A DNA stretch of 23,005 nt. It comes from Legionellaceae bacterium UBA6148 (GTDB taxonomy: Bacteria > Pseudomonadota > Gammaproteobacteria > Legionellales > Legionellaceae). This document shows, in pieces, positions 1 through 8,354 of this stretch (position 1 is its first letter; the number at the start of each line of letters is the position of its first letter). The notes under the pieces were generated by a model that had not been told where the DNA came from, made no database searches, and saw nothing but the letters and a program-made list of their open reading frames with translations. The stretch covers positions 1 to 23,005 of the forward strand of contig DIUW01000037.1 of assembly GCA_002423125.1 (NCBI GenBank). The letters are read 5' to 3'. The position numbers were made by a program, and so were the translations under genes.

Positions 1-120
1 TTTACAGCAACATTCGGACTTGATCAAGCTTTCCGCGTCCTTATGTTTGGCCAAGACGAATGTTTACTTAAAAATCTTCATAATCTCTTAATGATTATAG
101 GATATACTCGTTATTATTAG
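1..120 (+). CDS. 3' end of an unidentified gene (partial)
   Basis: The window opens inside a reading frame that stays open for 39 codons and stops at TAG 118-120. The residues look protein-like (for example GLDQAFRVLMFGQDECLLKN), mixing hydrophobic and charged positions, so this is probably the C-terminus of a gene that starts outside the window. I cannot name a family from so little. The next gene starts 21 bp later on the same strand, so the two may be co-transcribed. Confidence 0.4.
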   Translation, partial: FTATFGLDQAFRVLMFGQDECLLKNLHNLLMIIGYTRYY

Positions 121-141
121 AGATTTTTTTGGTGAAAAATC

Positions 142-1299
142 ATGCCCGATTTTAAAGTAATATCAGATAATCTTGCTGAATTATATCCAACCCTGTATCA
201 AAATATCGGCTTAGAGAAAGACAAAGATGCTCTTGAAAGAGACCTTTCCCGAACGCGCTATTTTGCTGAAAATCAAACTAAAAAAGACATAAAAGAACGA
301 TTAAAAAGAGAGTTTTTTGGTGATGGTAAAGAAAACACTTACCTCCAAGGAGGGATTGATGGAGGGATGCTTAAACTCCTCACCTCCGAACACTATTACA
401 ACCTACCCAATCAAGAAAAAGAGGTCGTCGATCAAATACGGGTATGTTACGTCAATGATCATGATGTTCTTTGTGGTTTTTCAATTCAAATTTTTCAGGA
501 TTTAAAATCTCAATCCCCCACGACGTTTCATTATGCTCTTTCGGTATATCAAGGCGTTACAAATTTTCCAGAACAAAGAAAATATACTCATATCGTCGAT
601 CCAATACTTTTAAATAAAGATCTTAATGCACAGAACCTTCCTGCAAATGAGATTTTAAACTTATTAAAAGAAAAACTTCAGTCAACCGTTCTTTATGAGG
701 CAATTGCCCCCATTATCACGAGTCAGCATTTTGCTTCAAAAGCCGCATTTGATGAGCTTAATGACAACCTACGTATTAATGAAAATGGCTATGATCAAAT
801 TCAAGAATTGAATCAATACCGTCAACAATTAAATACCATCCGTCATTCAGAAAAAGATAACGCACTCAATCAGTCTTTTTTAAAACGCCACGACGAAAAT
901 TTTTTACTAATCACCGCTTCCGTGATCCTAGGAATTGGAGCAATTTTAGCACTCGTGTTGTTCGCTGCCCCACTTGCAGCAACAATAGCTGGCGCGCTGA
1001 TAATAGCAAGTGCCGCTGTAAGTACTTTAATTACGGCGGTAAAATGCTGGAGGGATGAAAAATCATTAAACACCTATAAAGCAGAACGTGACCATCAACT
1101 CAGCAATGCTAAAACCCAGTTTGACAAAAAGATAGAGGATATTAGAACAAAATTAGAATCCCCTGAACCAACACCGCCCAACAGTAGCAATGGTCAAATT
1201 TTTTCATCACCAATTGATACCGGTATCAATCAAGCAAAAGAGCGCAACGACGTGCATGACGAGGATTTAACACAACCACGGGATCCAAAAACTCGTTAG
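142..1299 (+). CDS. Hypothetical protein with a C-terminal two-helix membrane hairpin
   Basis: This 385-residue protein has no family that I recognise. The first ~250 residues are soluble and charged. Residues ~254-300 form two back-to-back hydrophobic, Ala/Ile/Leu-rich helices, and a charged helical tail follows (~301-340). The last ~45 residues look disordered, rich in Pro/Ser/Asn and then acidic and basic residues. The start ATG follows a weak GGTGAAAAATC ribosome site. There is no signal peptide, so both soluble parts should lie on the same (cytosolic) side if the helices form a hairpin. A large soluble domain, a late helical hairpin and a polar tail would fit a type IV-secreted effector in a Legionella/Coxiella-like bacterium, but this is an inference: there is no secretion gene in the window. 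Confidence 0.75.
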   Translation: MPDFKVISDNLAELYPTLYQNIGLEKDKDALERDLSRTRYFAENQTKKDIKERLKREFFGDGKENTYLQGGIDGGMLKLLTSEHYYNLPNQEKEVVDQIRVCYVNDHDVLCGFSIQIFQDLKSQSPTTFHYALSVYQGVTNFPEQRKYTHIVDPILLNKDLNAQNLPANEILNLLKEKLQSTVLYEAIAPIITSQHFASKAAFDELNDNLRINENGYDQIQELNQYRQQLNTIRHSEKDNALNQSFLKRHDENFLLITASVILGIGAILALVLFAAPLAATIAGALIIASAAVSTLITAVKCWRDEKSLNTYKAERDHQLSNAKTQFDKKIEDIRTKLESPEPTPPNSSNGQIFSSPIDTGINQAKERNDVHDEDLTQPRDPKTR

Positions 1300-1317
1300 A
1301 ATTAGTGGAAAACAGGT

Positions 1318-3060
1318 CTACATGGCCCTTCTTTCCACTACCACGCCATGACACATCACCAATACATCATCTGCCATATACGACACAACATCCATGTTAT
1401 GAGTAATAAATAAATACGATAGCCCCAATTCATGTTGTAGTGACTTTAATAAATTAAGGATCTGGGCTTGGACGGAGATATCTAATGCACTGGTTGGTTC
1501 GTCGCAGACTAAAACGTCAGGATTCGTTGCTAGGGCACGCGCAATGCAGATACGCTGGCGTTGTCCACCTGAAAATTGATGAGGGTAACGAGTTAAGCTG
1601 TTTTTAGATAAATTGACTTGATCCAGTAACTCCAGTTGTCTTGCGCGAATCACTGTTCTTCGCATTCGCTGGGCCTGCATTCCTTCAGCAAGAATATCAG
1701 CAATGGTCATTCGAGGGTTCATCGATGAAAATGGATCCTGGAAAACAATTTGTACTTTTTCTCTAAATTTCCGTAACGCACTTCCATGCATCGAGGCAAT
1801 ATCCATGTCACGATAAAAAATTGCACCGCTTGTTATCTTTTGTAAACGCAATATAGATTTACATACTGTTGATTTGCCGCATCCAGATTCGCCAACCAAA
1901 GCCAACGTCTTACCTTTATGCAATTCAAACGACACACCATCCACTGCTTTAAACGGCAATTGTTGACGACTCAATAGATGGCTTGTTGGATAAAAATAAA
2001 CAGCCAAATCACGCACAGACATCACTATTTCAGCTTCATGAGGATGAACACCCCACTGCTCTTTGATTTCAGGTAATGTTGGTGGATTCGAATGCTCGGG
2101 ATAGAGATGACAACGAACCGTGCGTCCATCAGCCAATGACTGCAATTCCGGAACAACAGTTTGACAACGTGCAAACGCATGTGCACATCGCGGATGAAAT
2201 CGACAACCCGATGGTCGATTATCCAGTGTCGGTACGTTTCCAGGGATCGCTTGTAATCGTTCACCACGTTTCGCAAAAGACGGTATGGATGTAAACAGTT
2301 GCTGCGCATAAGGATGCATCGGTTGACGTAAAAAAAGATCGACACTGGCAGATTCAACCAATTGCCCAGCATACATGACACAGACACGATCGGCTACTGA
2401 TTGAACAATCCCTAAATCATGCGTGATAAATAAAATACTCATTTTATAGCGATCTTGCAGTTGCTTTAGAAGCGATATAATTTGTGCTTGTGTTGTTACA
2501 TCCAAGGCCGTTGTGGGTTCATCGGCAATGAGTACGTCAGGTCGACCGGCCAACGCCATGGCAATCACCACACGCTGTTTTTGTCCTCCTGAAAGTTGAT
2601 GAGGATATTGATCTAAACGCCGCTCAGGATCTGAAATATCAACCTCTGTAAGTCGATCGATCATGTGAGCACGTAGCGCCATAGGAGAGTCGCTCTTTTC
2701 TTTTGATAGCGCTTCTTTTAATTGCTGCCCAATGGTTAACACCGGATTAAGTGCGGTCATCGGCTCTTGAAAAATCATCGCTAATCGACGACCTCGCAAA
2801 CCACGCATCACCTGCTCAGGAAGATTGAGTAAATCATCATCGCCAATCAATACCTTACTGTTCTGACCATACACCGCCTCTGGAGGGAGAAGACGCATAA
2901 GCGATAAAGAAGTTAACGACTTGCCACAACCCGACTCGCCCAGCAGAACAACCGTTTCGCCGGGAGATAATTCAAAACTTAAATCATCCACAGCAATCAG
3001 CGTGCTATCAGATTGTTCGAACGCGAGCGTAAGATGTTGAACGACCATAGTTTCAGACAT
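1318..3060 (-). CDS. Peptide/microcin-type ABC importer, fused double ATP-binding subunit (YejF/Dpp-like), C-terminus shortened
   Basis: ATPase subunit that would power import of oligopeptides or microcin C-like compounds through a two-permease channel in the inner membrane. Two complete nucleotide-binding domains are visible. The first has Walker A GESGCGKS at 41-48, Q-loop Q98, signature LSGGQ 156-160, Walker B ending DE at 180-181 and H214. The second has Walker A 390-397, Q441, FSGGQ 497-501, DE at 520-521 and H553. Between them is the four-cysteine region typical of oligopeptide importers (C286, C292, C299, C317). The protein ends abruptly at VVVERRAM, where relatives continue for about 25 residues (VEQGP..VF...P..PYT..L). 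A one-base shift restores VVVERGPCRPVFH before a stop, so the 3' end is probably frameshifted and truncated. No permease or binding-protein gene is nearby. Both ATPase sites are intact, so some function is possible. Confidence 0.88.
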   Translation of the reverse strand: MSETMVVQHLTLAFEQSDSTLIAVDDLSFELSPGETVVLLGESGCGKSLTSLSLMRLLPPEAVYGQNSKVLIGDDDLLNLPEQVMRGLRGRRLAMIFQEPMTALNPVLTIGQQLKEALSKEKSDSPMALRAHMIDRLTEVDISDPERRLDQYPHQLSGGQKQRVVIAMALAGRPDVLIADEPTTALDVTTQAQIISLLKQLQDRYKMSILFITHDLGIVQSVADRVCVMYAGQLVESASVDLFLRQPMHPYAQQLFTSIPSFAKRGERLQAIPGNVPTLDNRPSGCRFHPRCAHAFARCQTVVPELQSLADGRTVRCHLYPEHSNPPTLPEIKEQWGVHPHEAEIVMSVRDLAVYFYPTSHLLSRQQLPFKAVDGVSFELHKGKTLALVGESGCGKSTVCKSILRLQKITSGAIFYRDMDIASMHGSALRKFREKVQIVFQDPFSSMNPRMTIADILAEGMQAQRMRRTVIRARQLELLDQVNLSKNSLTRYPHQFSGGQRQRICIARALATNPDVLVCDEPTSALDISVQAQILNLLKSLQHELGLSYLFITHNMDVVSYMADDVLVMCHGVVVERRAM

Positions 3061-3111
3061 TAATCTTCTCTATTTTTTGAACTAAAAATATACTTTAACC
3101 ATAAAATCGAG

Positions 3112-3117
3112 TATAAT
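3112..3117 (+). promoter_or_regulatory. Possible -10 box upstream of the 3313 gene
   Basis: A consensus TATAAT lies about 195 bp before the start of the hypothetical gene at 3313. No good -35 box is found 16-18 bp upstream (the sequence there is near TATACT). If the box is used, the nested hairpin repeat at 3136-3272 lies in the 5' untranslated leader. This is weak evidence, from one hexamer. Confidence 0.2.
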
Positions 3118-3135
3118 TAAAGCCTTTTTTAGGCT

Positions 3136-3272
3136 CTACCGGAATTCCCAGGGTTGTCATCCCCGCGAAGGCAGGGATCCATGCTGAAATGTGGCACCAA
3201 GCCAGCATCAGTATAGATTCTCACTTTCGCTAGAATGGAAAAAAATTGCTCATGACCCAGGAGTTCCGGTAG
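3136..3272. repeat. Nested palindromic repeat (long, filled form)
   Basis: The outer arms CTACCGGAATTCCCAGG and CCCAGGAGTTCCGGTAG are inverted copies of each other and enclose a second, more degenerate inverted repeat. The inner part starts TCATCCCCGCGAAGGC and has a diverged partner near TCTCACTTTCGCTAGAATG, which resembles the widespread proteobacterial REP of the form CATCCCCGCGAA...TTCGCGGGAATG. A compact 44-bp relative with no interior lies at 15105-15148. A short C run and a T run follow the right arm (3273-3282), so the outer stem might also weakly terminate transcription. Confidence 0.7.
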
Positions 3273-3312
3273 CCCCCTTTTTTATCGCACATTTTTAGAT
3301 AGGAGTCATACA

Positions 3313-4053
3313 ATGCCTAGTTTATTTGAAAAATTAAACCACCCAGATGAAAATTCAATAAAGCGATTCGGTCAAATTAAAGACATGTTAGACAATGAAA
3401 CCCATTTTAATCCAGTCGATCCATTACACCGTGATCTGGTTAACAAGTGCACTCAAGATCTCAAAGATAAATTAGCTGTTTTAAAATGCTTAGATCAGCG
3501 TATCGTTGCTGGATTTGTGCTCAGCGCAACTGCATTTGGATTATCCTTTCTTCTTCCAATTGTTTCGATTGCCATTGTAGGCTTTATGTTCAGCGTTTAC
3601 TGCTTAGTTAATCGCATGAATGCTTCTCCAAACTATCGATATTCACTGATGACATTAGAGGGATGCATGGAATGGACTTTAGGTGATAAGCCTGTGGCGA
3701 AAGAAAGCGAAGTAATCAATTGCCCTGAAGTAATCGAGATGTTTGTAACAGCGGCCCCATTGATGAACAACAAACAATTGATCGATATCATCGATGATGG
3801 TGTTGAAGATGCATTTGTAGCTCAAGCGAAAGAAATCAATGACAAAAGTCATCCGGTATTTTTAGGTCTCACTCTCGCCGAAGAAGAAAAATCCATTGAA
3901 TATGCTATTTACGGCTTTCAACAAGGGAGCACTCAAAACGTAATACAAGGGCTATTAACTTTAGCGCGTAAAGGCTGGAATACGGCGCAAAACGCGATGA
4001 AGAACGTGAGTCAAGACAATCAACCAGAGGCTGTGCACGCCGCATGTCCTTAA
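3313..4053 (+). CDS. Hypothetical membrane protein with a two-helix hairpin
   Basis: This 246-residue protein belongs to no family that I recognise. A strong ribosome site (AGGAG, 7 bases before ATG) supports the start. The first ~60 residues are charged and helical. Residues ~64-100 form two closely spaced hydrophobic helices around a proline (LLPIVS), and the remaining ~145 residues are soluble and acidic. There is no signal peptide. The architecture resembles the protein at 142-1299 with the hairpin placed earlier, but I see no sequence similarity between them. The gene sits 28 bp before rimO on the same strand and may share its transcript. An effector or membrane-associated role is possible but unsupported. 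Confidence 0.72.
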   Translation: MPSLFEKLNHPDENSIKRFGQIKDMLDNETHFNPVDPLHRDLVNKCTQDLKDKLAVLKCLDQRIVAGFVLSATAFGLSFLLPIVSIAIVGFMFSVYCLVNRMNASPNYRYSLMTLEGCMEWTLGDKPVAKESEVINCPEVIEMFVTAAPLMNNKQLIDIIDDGVEDAFVAQAKEINDKSHPVFLGLTLAEEEKSIEYAIYGFQQGSTQNVIQGLLTLARKGWNTAQNAMKNVSQDNQPEAVHAACP

Positions 4054-4081
4054 TCCTAAAAAAGGGTAAATTTTAATCATC

Positions 4082-5386
4082 ATGAATTATAAAGTCGGTT
4101 TTGTTAGTTTAGGATGCCCTAAGGCATTGGTTGATTCAGAGCGCATTATTACGCAATTGCGAGCCCAAGGTTATGAATTGGTTTCGAGCTACGTTGATGC
4201 TGGGGTGGTTGTGATTAACACCTGTGGGTTTATCGATTCGGCAGTGAAAGAATCGTTAGACACCATCAAAGAAGCAATGGCGGAAAATGGCCGCGTGATT
4301 GTAACCGGTTGCTTAGGGGCAAAAGCTGACATTATTCGTGAAGCCTGCCCAGATGTATTACACATCAGTGGTGCACATGCGTATGAAGAAGTGATTAAAG
4401 CGGTGCATGAACATCTACCACCACCGCTTGATCCTTTTGTGCAACTCATTCCACCACAAGGCATTAAACTTACACCCCGTCATTATGCTTATTTAAAAAT
4501 ATCCGAAGGTTGTAACCAAAAGTGCACGTTCTGTATTATTCCAACCATGCGTGGCAAATTACTAAGCTATCCCATCACCCAAGTTTTAACTGAAGCTAAA
4601 CGACTCAAAGACGCTGGCGTGAAGGAAATTTTAGTCATTTCCCAGGATACCAGCGCTTATGGTGTTGATACACGCTATGCAGAGGCTGAGTGGCAAGGTC
4701 AAACGATCACTACACGCTTTTATGATCTATGTGAACAATTAGGCCAACTCGGGCTATGGGTTCGACTACATTATGTCTATCCTTACCCTCACGTGGATGA
4801 CATTATCCCATTGATGCACGACAAACTCATTCTGCCCTACTTGGATATTCCATTACAACACGCCAATAAACGCATTTTGCAAGCAATGAAACGCCCTGCA
4901 AATAGTGAAAACACTCTTGCACGCATTGAAAAATGGCGTGATATTTGCCCTGATATTACCTTACGATCAACCTTTATTGTTGGGTTCCCTGGCGAAACTG
5001 ATGATGAATTTGAAGAGTTGCTTGAGTTCTTAAACATCGCGAAGCTTGACCGTGTCGGCTGTTTTAAGTACTCACCCGTCGAAGGTGCCAAAGCCAATAC
5101 ATTGGAGAATCCTGTTCCTGAAGACATCAAAGAGGAACGGTATCATCGCTTCATGCAAACCCAGTTAGCGATTAGTCGCGATAAACTCAACGCGAAAATA
5201 GGTACTCAACAAACGGTATTGGTCGATGGCATAACAGACGAGTATATCGTCGCCAGAAGTATGGGGGATGCACCTGAAATTGATGGCTTGGTATACGTGG
5301 ATTTAGTGCCTGGTGTTCAAATGGGTGATTTAATCAACATCACCATTACAGATAGCGATGATTATGATTTATATGGAACACTATGA
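4082..5386 (+). CDS. rimO: Ribosomal protein S12 methylthiotransferase RimO
   Basis: RimO is a radical-SAM enzyme that adds a methylthio group to the conserved aspartate of ribosomal protein S12. The 434-residue length is normal for the family. The N-terminal domain carries the three cysteines of the second iron-sulfur cluster: C12 in SLGCPK, C48 in NTCGF and C77 in TGCLG. The radical-SAM motif CNQKCTFC is at 144-151, followed by IIPTMRGK. The last ~65 residues form the TRAM-like domain that recognises S12. The SLGCPK start and the IIPTMRG segment favour RimO over the related MiaB. The gene ends in a 4-bp ATGA overlap with the downstream ABC-F gene, which implies translational coupling. The ribosome site before ATG 4082 is weak (AAGGG lies rather far upstream), so coupling with the 3313 gene is plausible. 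Confidence 0.97.
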   Translation: MNYKVGFVSLGCPKALVDSERIITQLRAQGYELVSSYVDAGVVVINTCGFIDSAVKESLDTIKEAMAENGRVIVTGCLGAKADIIREACPDVLHISGAHAYEEVIKAVHEHLPPPLDPFVQLIPPQGIKLTPRHYAYLKISEGCNQKCTFCIIPTMRGKLLSYPITQVLTEAKRLKDAGVKEILVISQDTSAYGVDTRYAEAEWQGQTITTRFYDLCEQLGQLGLWVRLHYVYPYPHVDDIIPLMHDKLILPYLDIPLQHANKRILQAMKRPANSENTLARIEKWRDICPDITLRSTFIVGFPGETDDEFEELLEFLNIAKLDRVGCFKYSPVEGAKANTLENPVPEDIKEERYHRFMQTQLAISRDKLNAKIGTQQTVLVDGITDEYIVARSMGDAPEIDGLVYVDLVPGVQMGDLINITITDSDDYDLYGTL

Positions 5387-6984
5387 TTACTTTGAATGAA
5401 TTAGGTATCGCATTTGGCGATAAGCTTTTATTTTGCGACGTTAATCTAACGCTTAATCCCGGAACCCGATACGCCTTAGTGGGCGCGAATGGGAGCGGTA
5501 AGTCAACGTTATTCCGGCTTCTGACAGGAGAAGAGGAATTAAGCCTTGGTCAAGTTATCACTCCTAAAGAAGCAAGTATTGGTTGGTTAAAGCAAGATCA
5601 GTTTCGTTATGAAAACACCCCCATTATCGACGTCGTTCTTCAAGGGAAACCGCTCTTATGGGCTGCGCAACAAGAACGAGAGGCATTACTCACATCTGAA
5701 GATTGGGATGATGCGGCAGGGTTTCGTTTTTCTGAGCTGGAAGAAACGATTGTCCACTACGATGGTTACAATGCCGCAGCTCAAAGCGCTAGCATATTAG
5801 AAGGCCTTGGGATCCCTGCGATTTATCATGATAAACCTCTTAGTGCATTATCAGGCGGGTATAAATTACGCGTATTACTTGCGCAAACCTTATTTCAACA
5901 ACCGTCTATTTTATTATTAGATGAGCCAACCAATCACCTCGATATTTTATCCATTCAATGGTTAGAGAAATTTCTAAAAAGCAGTTTTAAAGGATTGCTT
6001 GTCTTCATTTCGCATGATGTTGGCTTTATCGACAGTATTGCTGATTATATTTTAGACATTGACTACGGTGAAATACGAAAATATTCGGGGCAATATCAAA
6101 AATTTTTAGAAGAAAAGCAATTGATCAATGATCAAAAAGTAATGGAAAAGAAAAGTGCTGAAGAGAAAGTAGCTCATATGCAGCGCTATATTGATCGATT
6201 TAAAGCGACTGCATCAAAAGCAGCTCAAGCGCGCTCGCGAATGAAAATGATCGATAAAATTGAAATTCCTGATTTGGTGAACTCATCACGTGTTGCACCT
6301 CACTTCAAATTTTTGCCGAAACGACCTTCAGGAAAGCAAGTTTATAAAGCGGAGCATTTAAAAAAATCGTATCAAGATAAGTTATTGTTTGAAGACCTGA
6401 GCTTTGAGGTTCAACGAGGTGATAAAATTGCCATTCTAGGTGTGAATGGTAAAGGGAAATCAACGTTATTAAAAATACTTGTTGATCAAGTCAAGCCAGA
6501 TGAAGGCGACTTGACGCAGGGAAGTGAGCTTCGCGTGAGTTATTTTTCACAAGATCATCATGAATTATTAAATCACTCCGTCAGCGTTTTACATTGGCTC
6601 AACGATATCGCAACCCATTGCACTGAACAACAGGTTCGTCGAGCACTCGGACAAATGTTATTCACCAAAGATGAGGTGGAAAAAGACATATTATTGCTCA
6701 GTGGGGGGGAAGCAGCGCGTTTGCTATTAGCAAAAGTCATGCTTGAAGCACCGAACGTCCTGATTCTTGATGAGCCAACCAACCATATGGATATTGAAAC
6801 TATCGAAGTATTGGCTAACGCGTTGTCCGACTATACGGGAACGCTCATTGTTGTGAGTCATAGCTCTTATTTTATTGAGCGATTTACAACGAAGATTTTT
6901 TATTACTCAAAACATCATGGCATTCAGCAATTTAAGGGAACCTATGCTGAGTTTGCCGCCAAAGGCATGTTGGATGAAAAGTAG
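5383..6984 (+). CDS. ABC-F family ATPase, YbiT-like
   Basis: ABC-F proteins are soluble, without membrane domains, and act on the ribosome: they bind the tRNA exit (E) site to relieve stalled or non-productive translation. Two ATPase domains are visible. The first has Walker A GANGSGKST at 34-42, LSGGY 156-160 and LLLDEPTNHLD 177-187; the second has GVNGKGKST 353-361, LSGGE 439-443 and LILDEPTNHMD 460-470. Between them is a charged helical linker (~245-295, with MQRYIDRFKATASKAAQARSR), the hallmark of ABC-F. The 533-residue length and lack of a C-terminal coiled-coil extension fit YbiT better than Uup or YheS, and the linker and N-terminus differ from EttA. The start codon overlaps the rimO stop, so both genes of this pair act on or at the ribosome. 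Confidence 0.93.
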   Translation: MITLNELGIAFGDKLLFCDVNLTLNPGTRYALVGANGSGKSTLFRLLTGEEELSLGQVITPKEASIGWLKQDQFRYENTPIIDVVLQGKPLLWAAQQEREALLTSEDWDDAAGFRFSELEETIVHYDGYNAAAQSASILEGLGIPAIYHDKPLSALSGGYKLRVLLAQTLFQQPSILLLDEPTNHLDILSIQWLEKFLKSSFKGLLVFISHDVGFIDSIADYILDIDYGEIRKYSGQYQKFLEEKQLINDQKVMEKKSAEEKVAHMQRYIDRFKATASKAAQARSRMKMIDKIEIPDLVNSSRVAPHFKFLPKRPSGKQVYKAEHLKKSYQDKLLFEDLSFEVQRGDKIAILGVNGKGKSTLLKILVDQVKPDEGDLTQGSELRVSYFSQDHHELLNHSVSVLHWLNDIATHCTEQQVRRALGQMLFTKDEVEKDILLLSGGEAARLLLAKVMLEAPNVLILDEPTNHMDIETIEVLANALSDYTGTLIVVSHSSYFIERFTTKIFYYSKHHGIQQFKGTYAEFAAKGMLDEK

Positions 6985-7009
6985 GCCCGTTCCAAATAAC
7001 GTCTTTTAA

Positions 7010-7035
7010 CCCTCTCCCCAGACATGGGGAGAAGG
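7010..7035. repeat. REP-like hairpin, copy 1 (between convergent genes)
   Basis: CCCTCTCCCC and GGGGAGAAGG form a nearly perfect 10-bp stem around a 6-base loop. The same sequence occurs, inverted, at 20743-20768. It lies between the stop codons of the convergent ABC-F and symporter genes, where a bidirectional terminator would be expected, but there is no T run on either side. I therefore call it a REP-type repeat that may protect or end transcripts. Confidence 0.7.
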
Positions 7036-7061
7036 TGCCCATATTATTCATTTACCGTTTT

Positions 7062-8291
7062 TTATTTCTTCTTTGACTTCGGCTTCAAATGTAACCTTGC
7101 TTGAAAGTGATCAACAAAGCTTGCACAAACGAGATCGCCCCATACATTGGTGACTGTACGGAATCGATCGAGAATGCGATCAAAGGGTAATAATAGTCCA
7201 ATTGCAGAGGTGGGGACATTTACAATTTTTAATACCATGACCATGGTAATAAGCCCACCTTCGGGAATACCCGTTGCCCCCATACCCGCAACAATTGCTG
7301 CGAAGAAAACACCAATTTGCGCAGGTATCGATAAATCCAATCCCAATACTTGACAGAAAAATAAAGCAGACACTGCTTCATACATTGCGGTCCCAGCCAA
7401 ATTAATCGTCGTTGCCAGAGGTAACACAAAGCGTGCAACATCGTCATCAACTTCTTGTTGTTTTGCGACTAACATCGTCACAGGTAGTGTTGCCATCGAG
7501 CTTGATGTTGCAAATGCTGTTAACAAAGCATGACTTGCCAAGCGTATAAATTCTTTCACTTTTTTTCGCATGATAAGCGAGACAAAAAGCAACTGCCATA
7601 TAATTTGAAGCAGTAAGCCACAAAGAAAAATCAAAATAAACATAACCATACCGCGCAAACTTTGCAGCAATACATGCTGAAGAGATGCTTCAGCAATTGC
7701 AGCACCGAGCAATGAAAACAATCCGATTGGCGTTAAATACATGAGCCAAACAATCATCTTAATTAAGACATCACGTAATCCCGTAAAAAAATCAATGACG
7801 GGTCGCGCTTGTTTACCTACTGAAACGCACGCAAAGGCAAAAACAATGCTAAAAAATACAATGGGCATAATTTCATATTTTGCAGCCGCCGCCACAATAT
7901 TAGGTGGAAAAAGGGAGAGCAAAAAAGAAGAAAACTCAACTGGTTGCAAATCAGAAGGTGTTGCATTAGCTAGAATCAATTGCTCAGATACACCAACGCC
8001 AGGTTTAAACACATTTAATAAGGTAAGACCGATGACAACCGCGATACTCACACTAAGCATGACGTATCCTAGTGTCAAGACACCAATGGACCCCAATCGC
8101 TTCATTTCGCCAATAGAAGTAATCGCACTCACTAAGGCGCAAAAAATAAGTGGAAGTACAATAAGTTTTAACAAATTGATGAAAACCAATCCCATCCAAC
8201 GCAGAGAAACCATTTCTTGTGGAAAAACAACACCTGCCGCTATACCTAAGGCGATACTTGCCAAAATAAGAAAGAACATATAATTTTTCAA
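7062..8291 (-). CDS. Dicarboxylate/amino acid:cation symporter (SDF/DAACS family, GltP/DctA-like)
   Basis: Inner-membrane secondary transporter of the glutamate/aspartate/C4-dicarboxylate family, 409 residues. Family landmarks are present: the serine-rich hairpin ATSSSMATLPVTM at 261-273, the second hairpin GIPEGG at 341-346, and the helix-8 motif DRILDRFRT..NVWGD with D371, D375, R378, N382 and D386. R378 aligns with the arginine that binds the side-chain carboxylate in Glt-Ph, and D375 with the aspartate that binds the amino group, which favours an acidic amino acid. The TM7 motif NMDGT is replaced by NLAGT (297-301), losing an aspartate that helps bind sodium in Glt-Ph. The start is TTG at 8291, supported by GGAG 8 bases upstream; ATG at 8279 is an alternative. 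The gene converges on the ABC-F gene and appears monocistronic. Confidence 0.93.
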   Translation of the reverse strand: MKNYMFFLILASIALGIAAGVVFPQEMVSLRWMGLVFINLLKLIVLPLIFCALVSAITSIGEMKRLGSIGVLTLGYVMLSVSIAVVIGLTLLNVFKPGVGVSEQLILANATPSDLQPVEFSSFLLSLFPPNIVAAAAKYEIMPIVFFSIVFAFACVSVGKQARPVIDFFTGLRDVLIKMIVWLMYLTPIGLFSLLGAAIAEASLQHVLLQSLRGMVMFILIFLCGLLLQIIWQLLFVSLIMRKKVKEFIRLASHALLTAFATSSSMATLPVTMLVAKQQEVDDDVARFVLPLATTINLAGTAMYEAVSALFFCQVLGLDLSIPAQIGVFFAAIVAGMGATGIPEGGLITMVMVLKIVNVPTSAIGLLLPFDRILDRFRTVTNVWGDLVCASFVDHFQARLHLKPKSKKK

Positions 8292-8354
8292 AATAATGTC
8301 TCCTGTGTTTTATTACCTGTTAGTTTATGCAATCTTTGGATGGCATCTGTGATT

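Noticed and set aside
3120..3135. Rho-independent terminator AGCCTTTTTTAGGCT
   Set aside because: Only a 5-bp stem whose loop is the T run itself; it does not have the stem-then-T arrangement.
7741..8283. 180-codon open frame opposite the symporter gene
   Set aside because: It is the antisense shadow of a clearly conserved membrane transporter; it has no ribosome site and no protein-like pattern.
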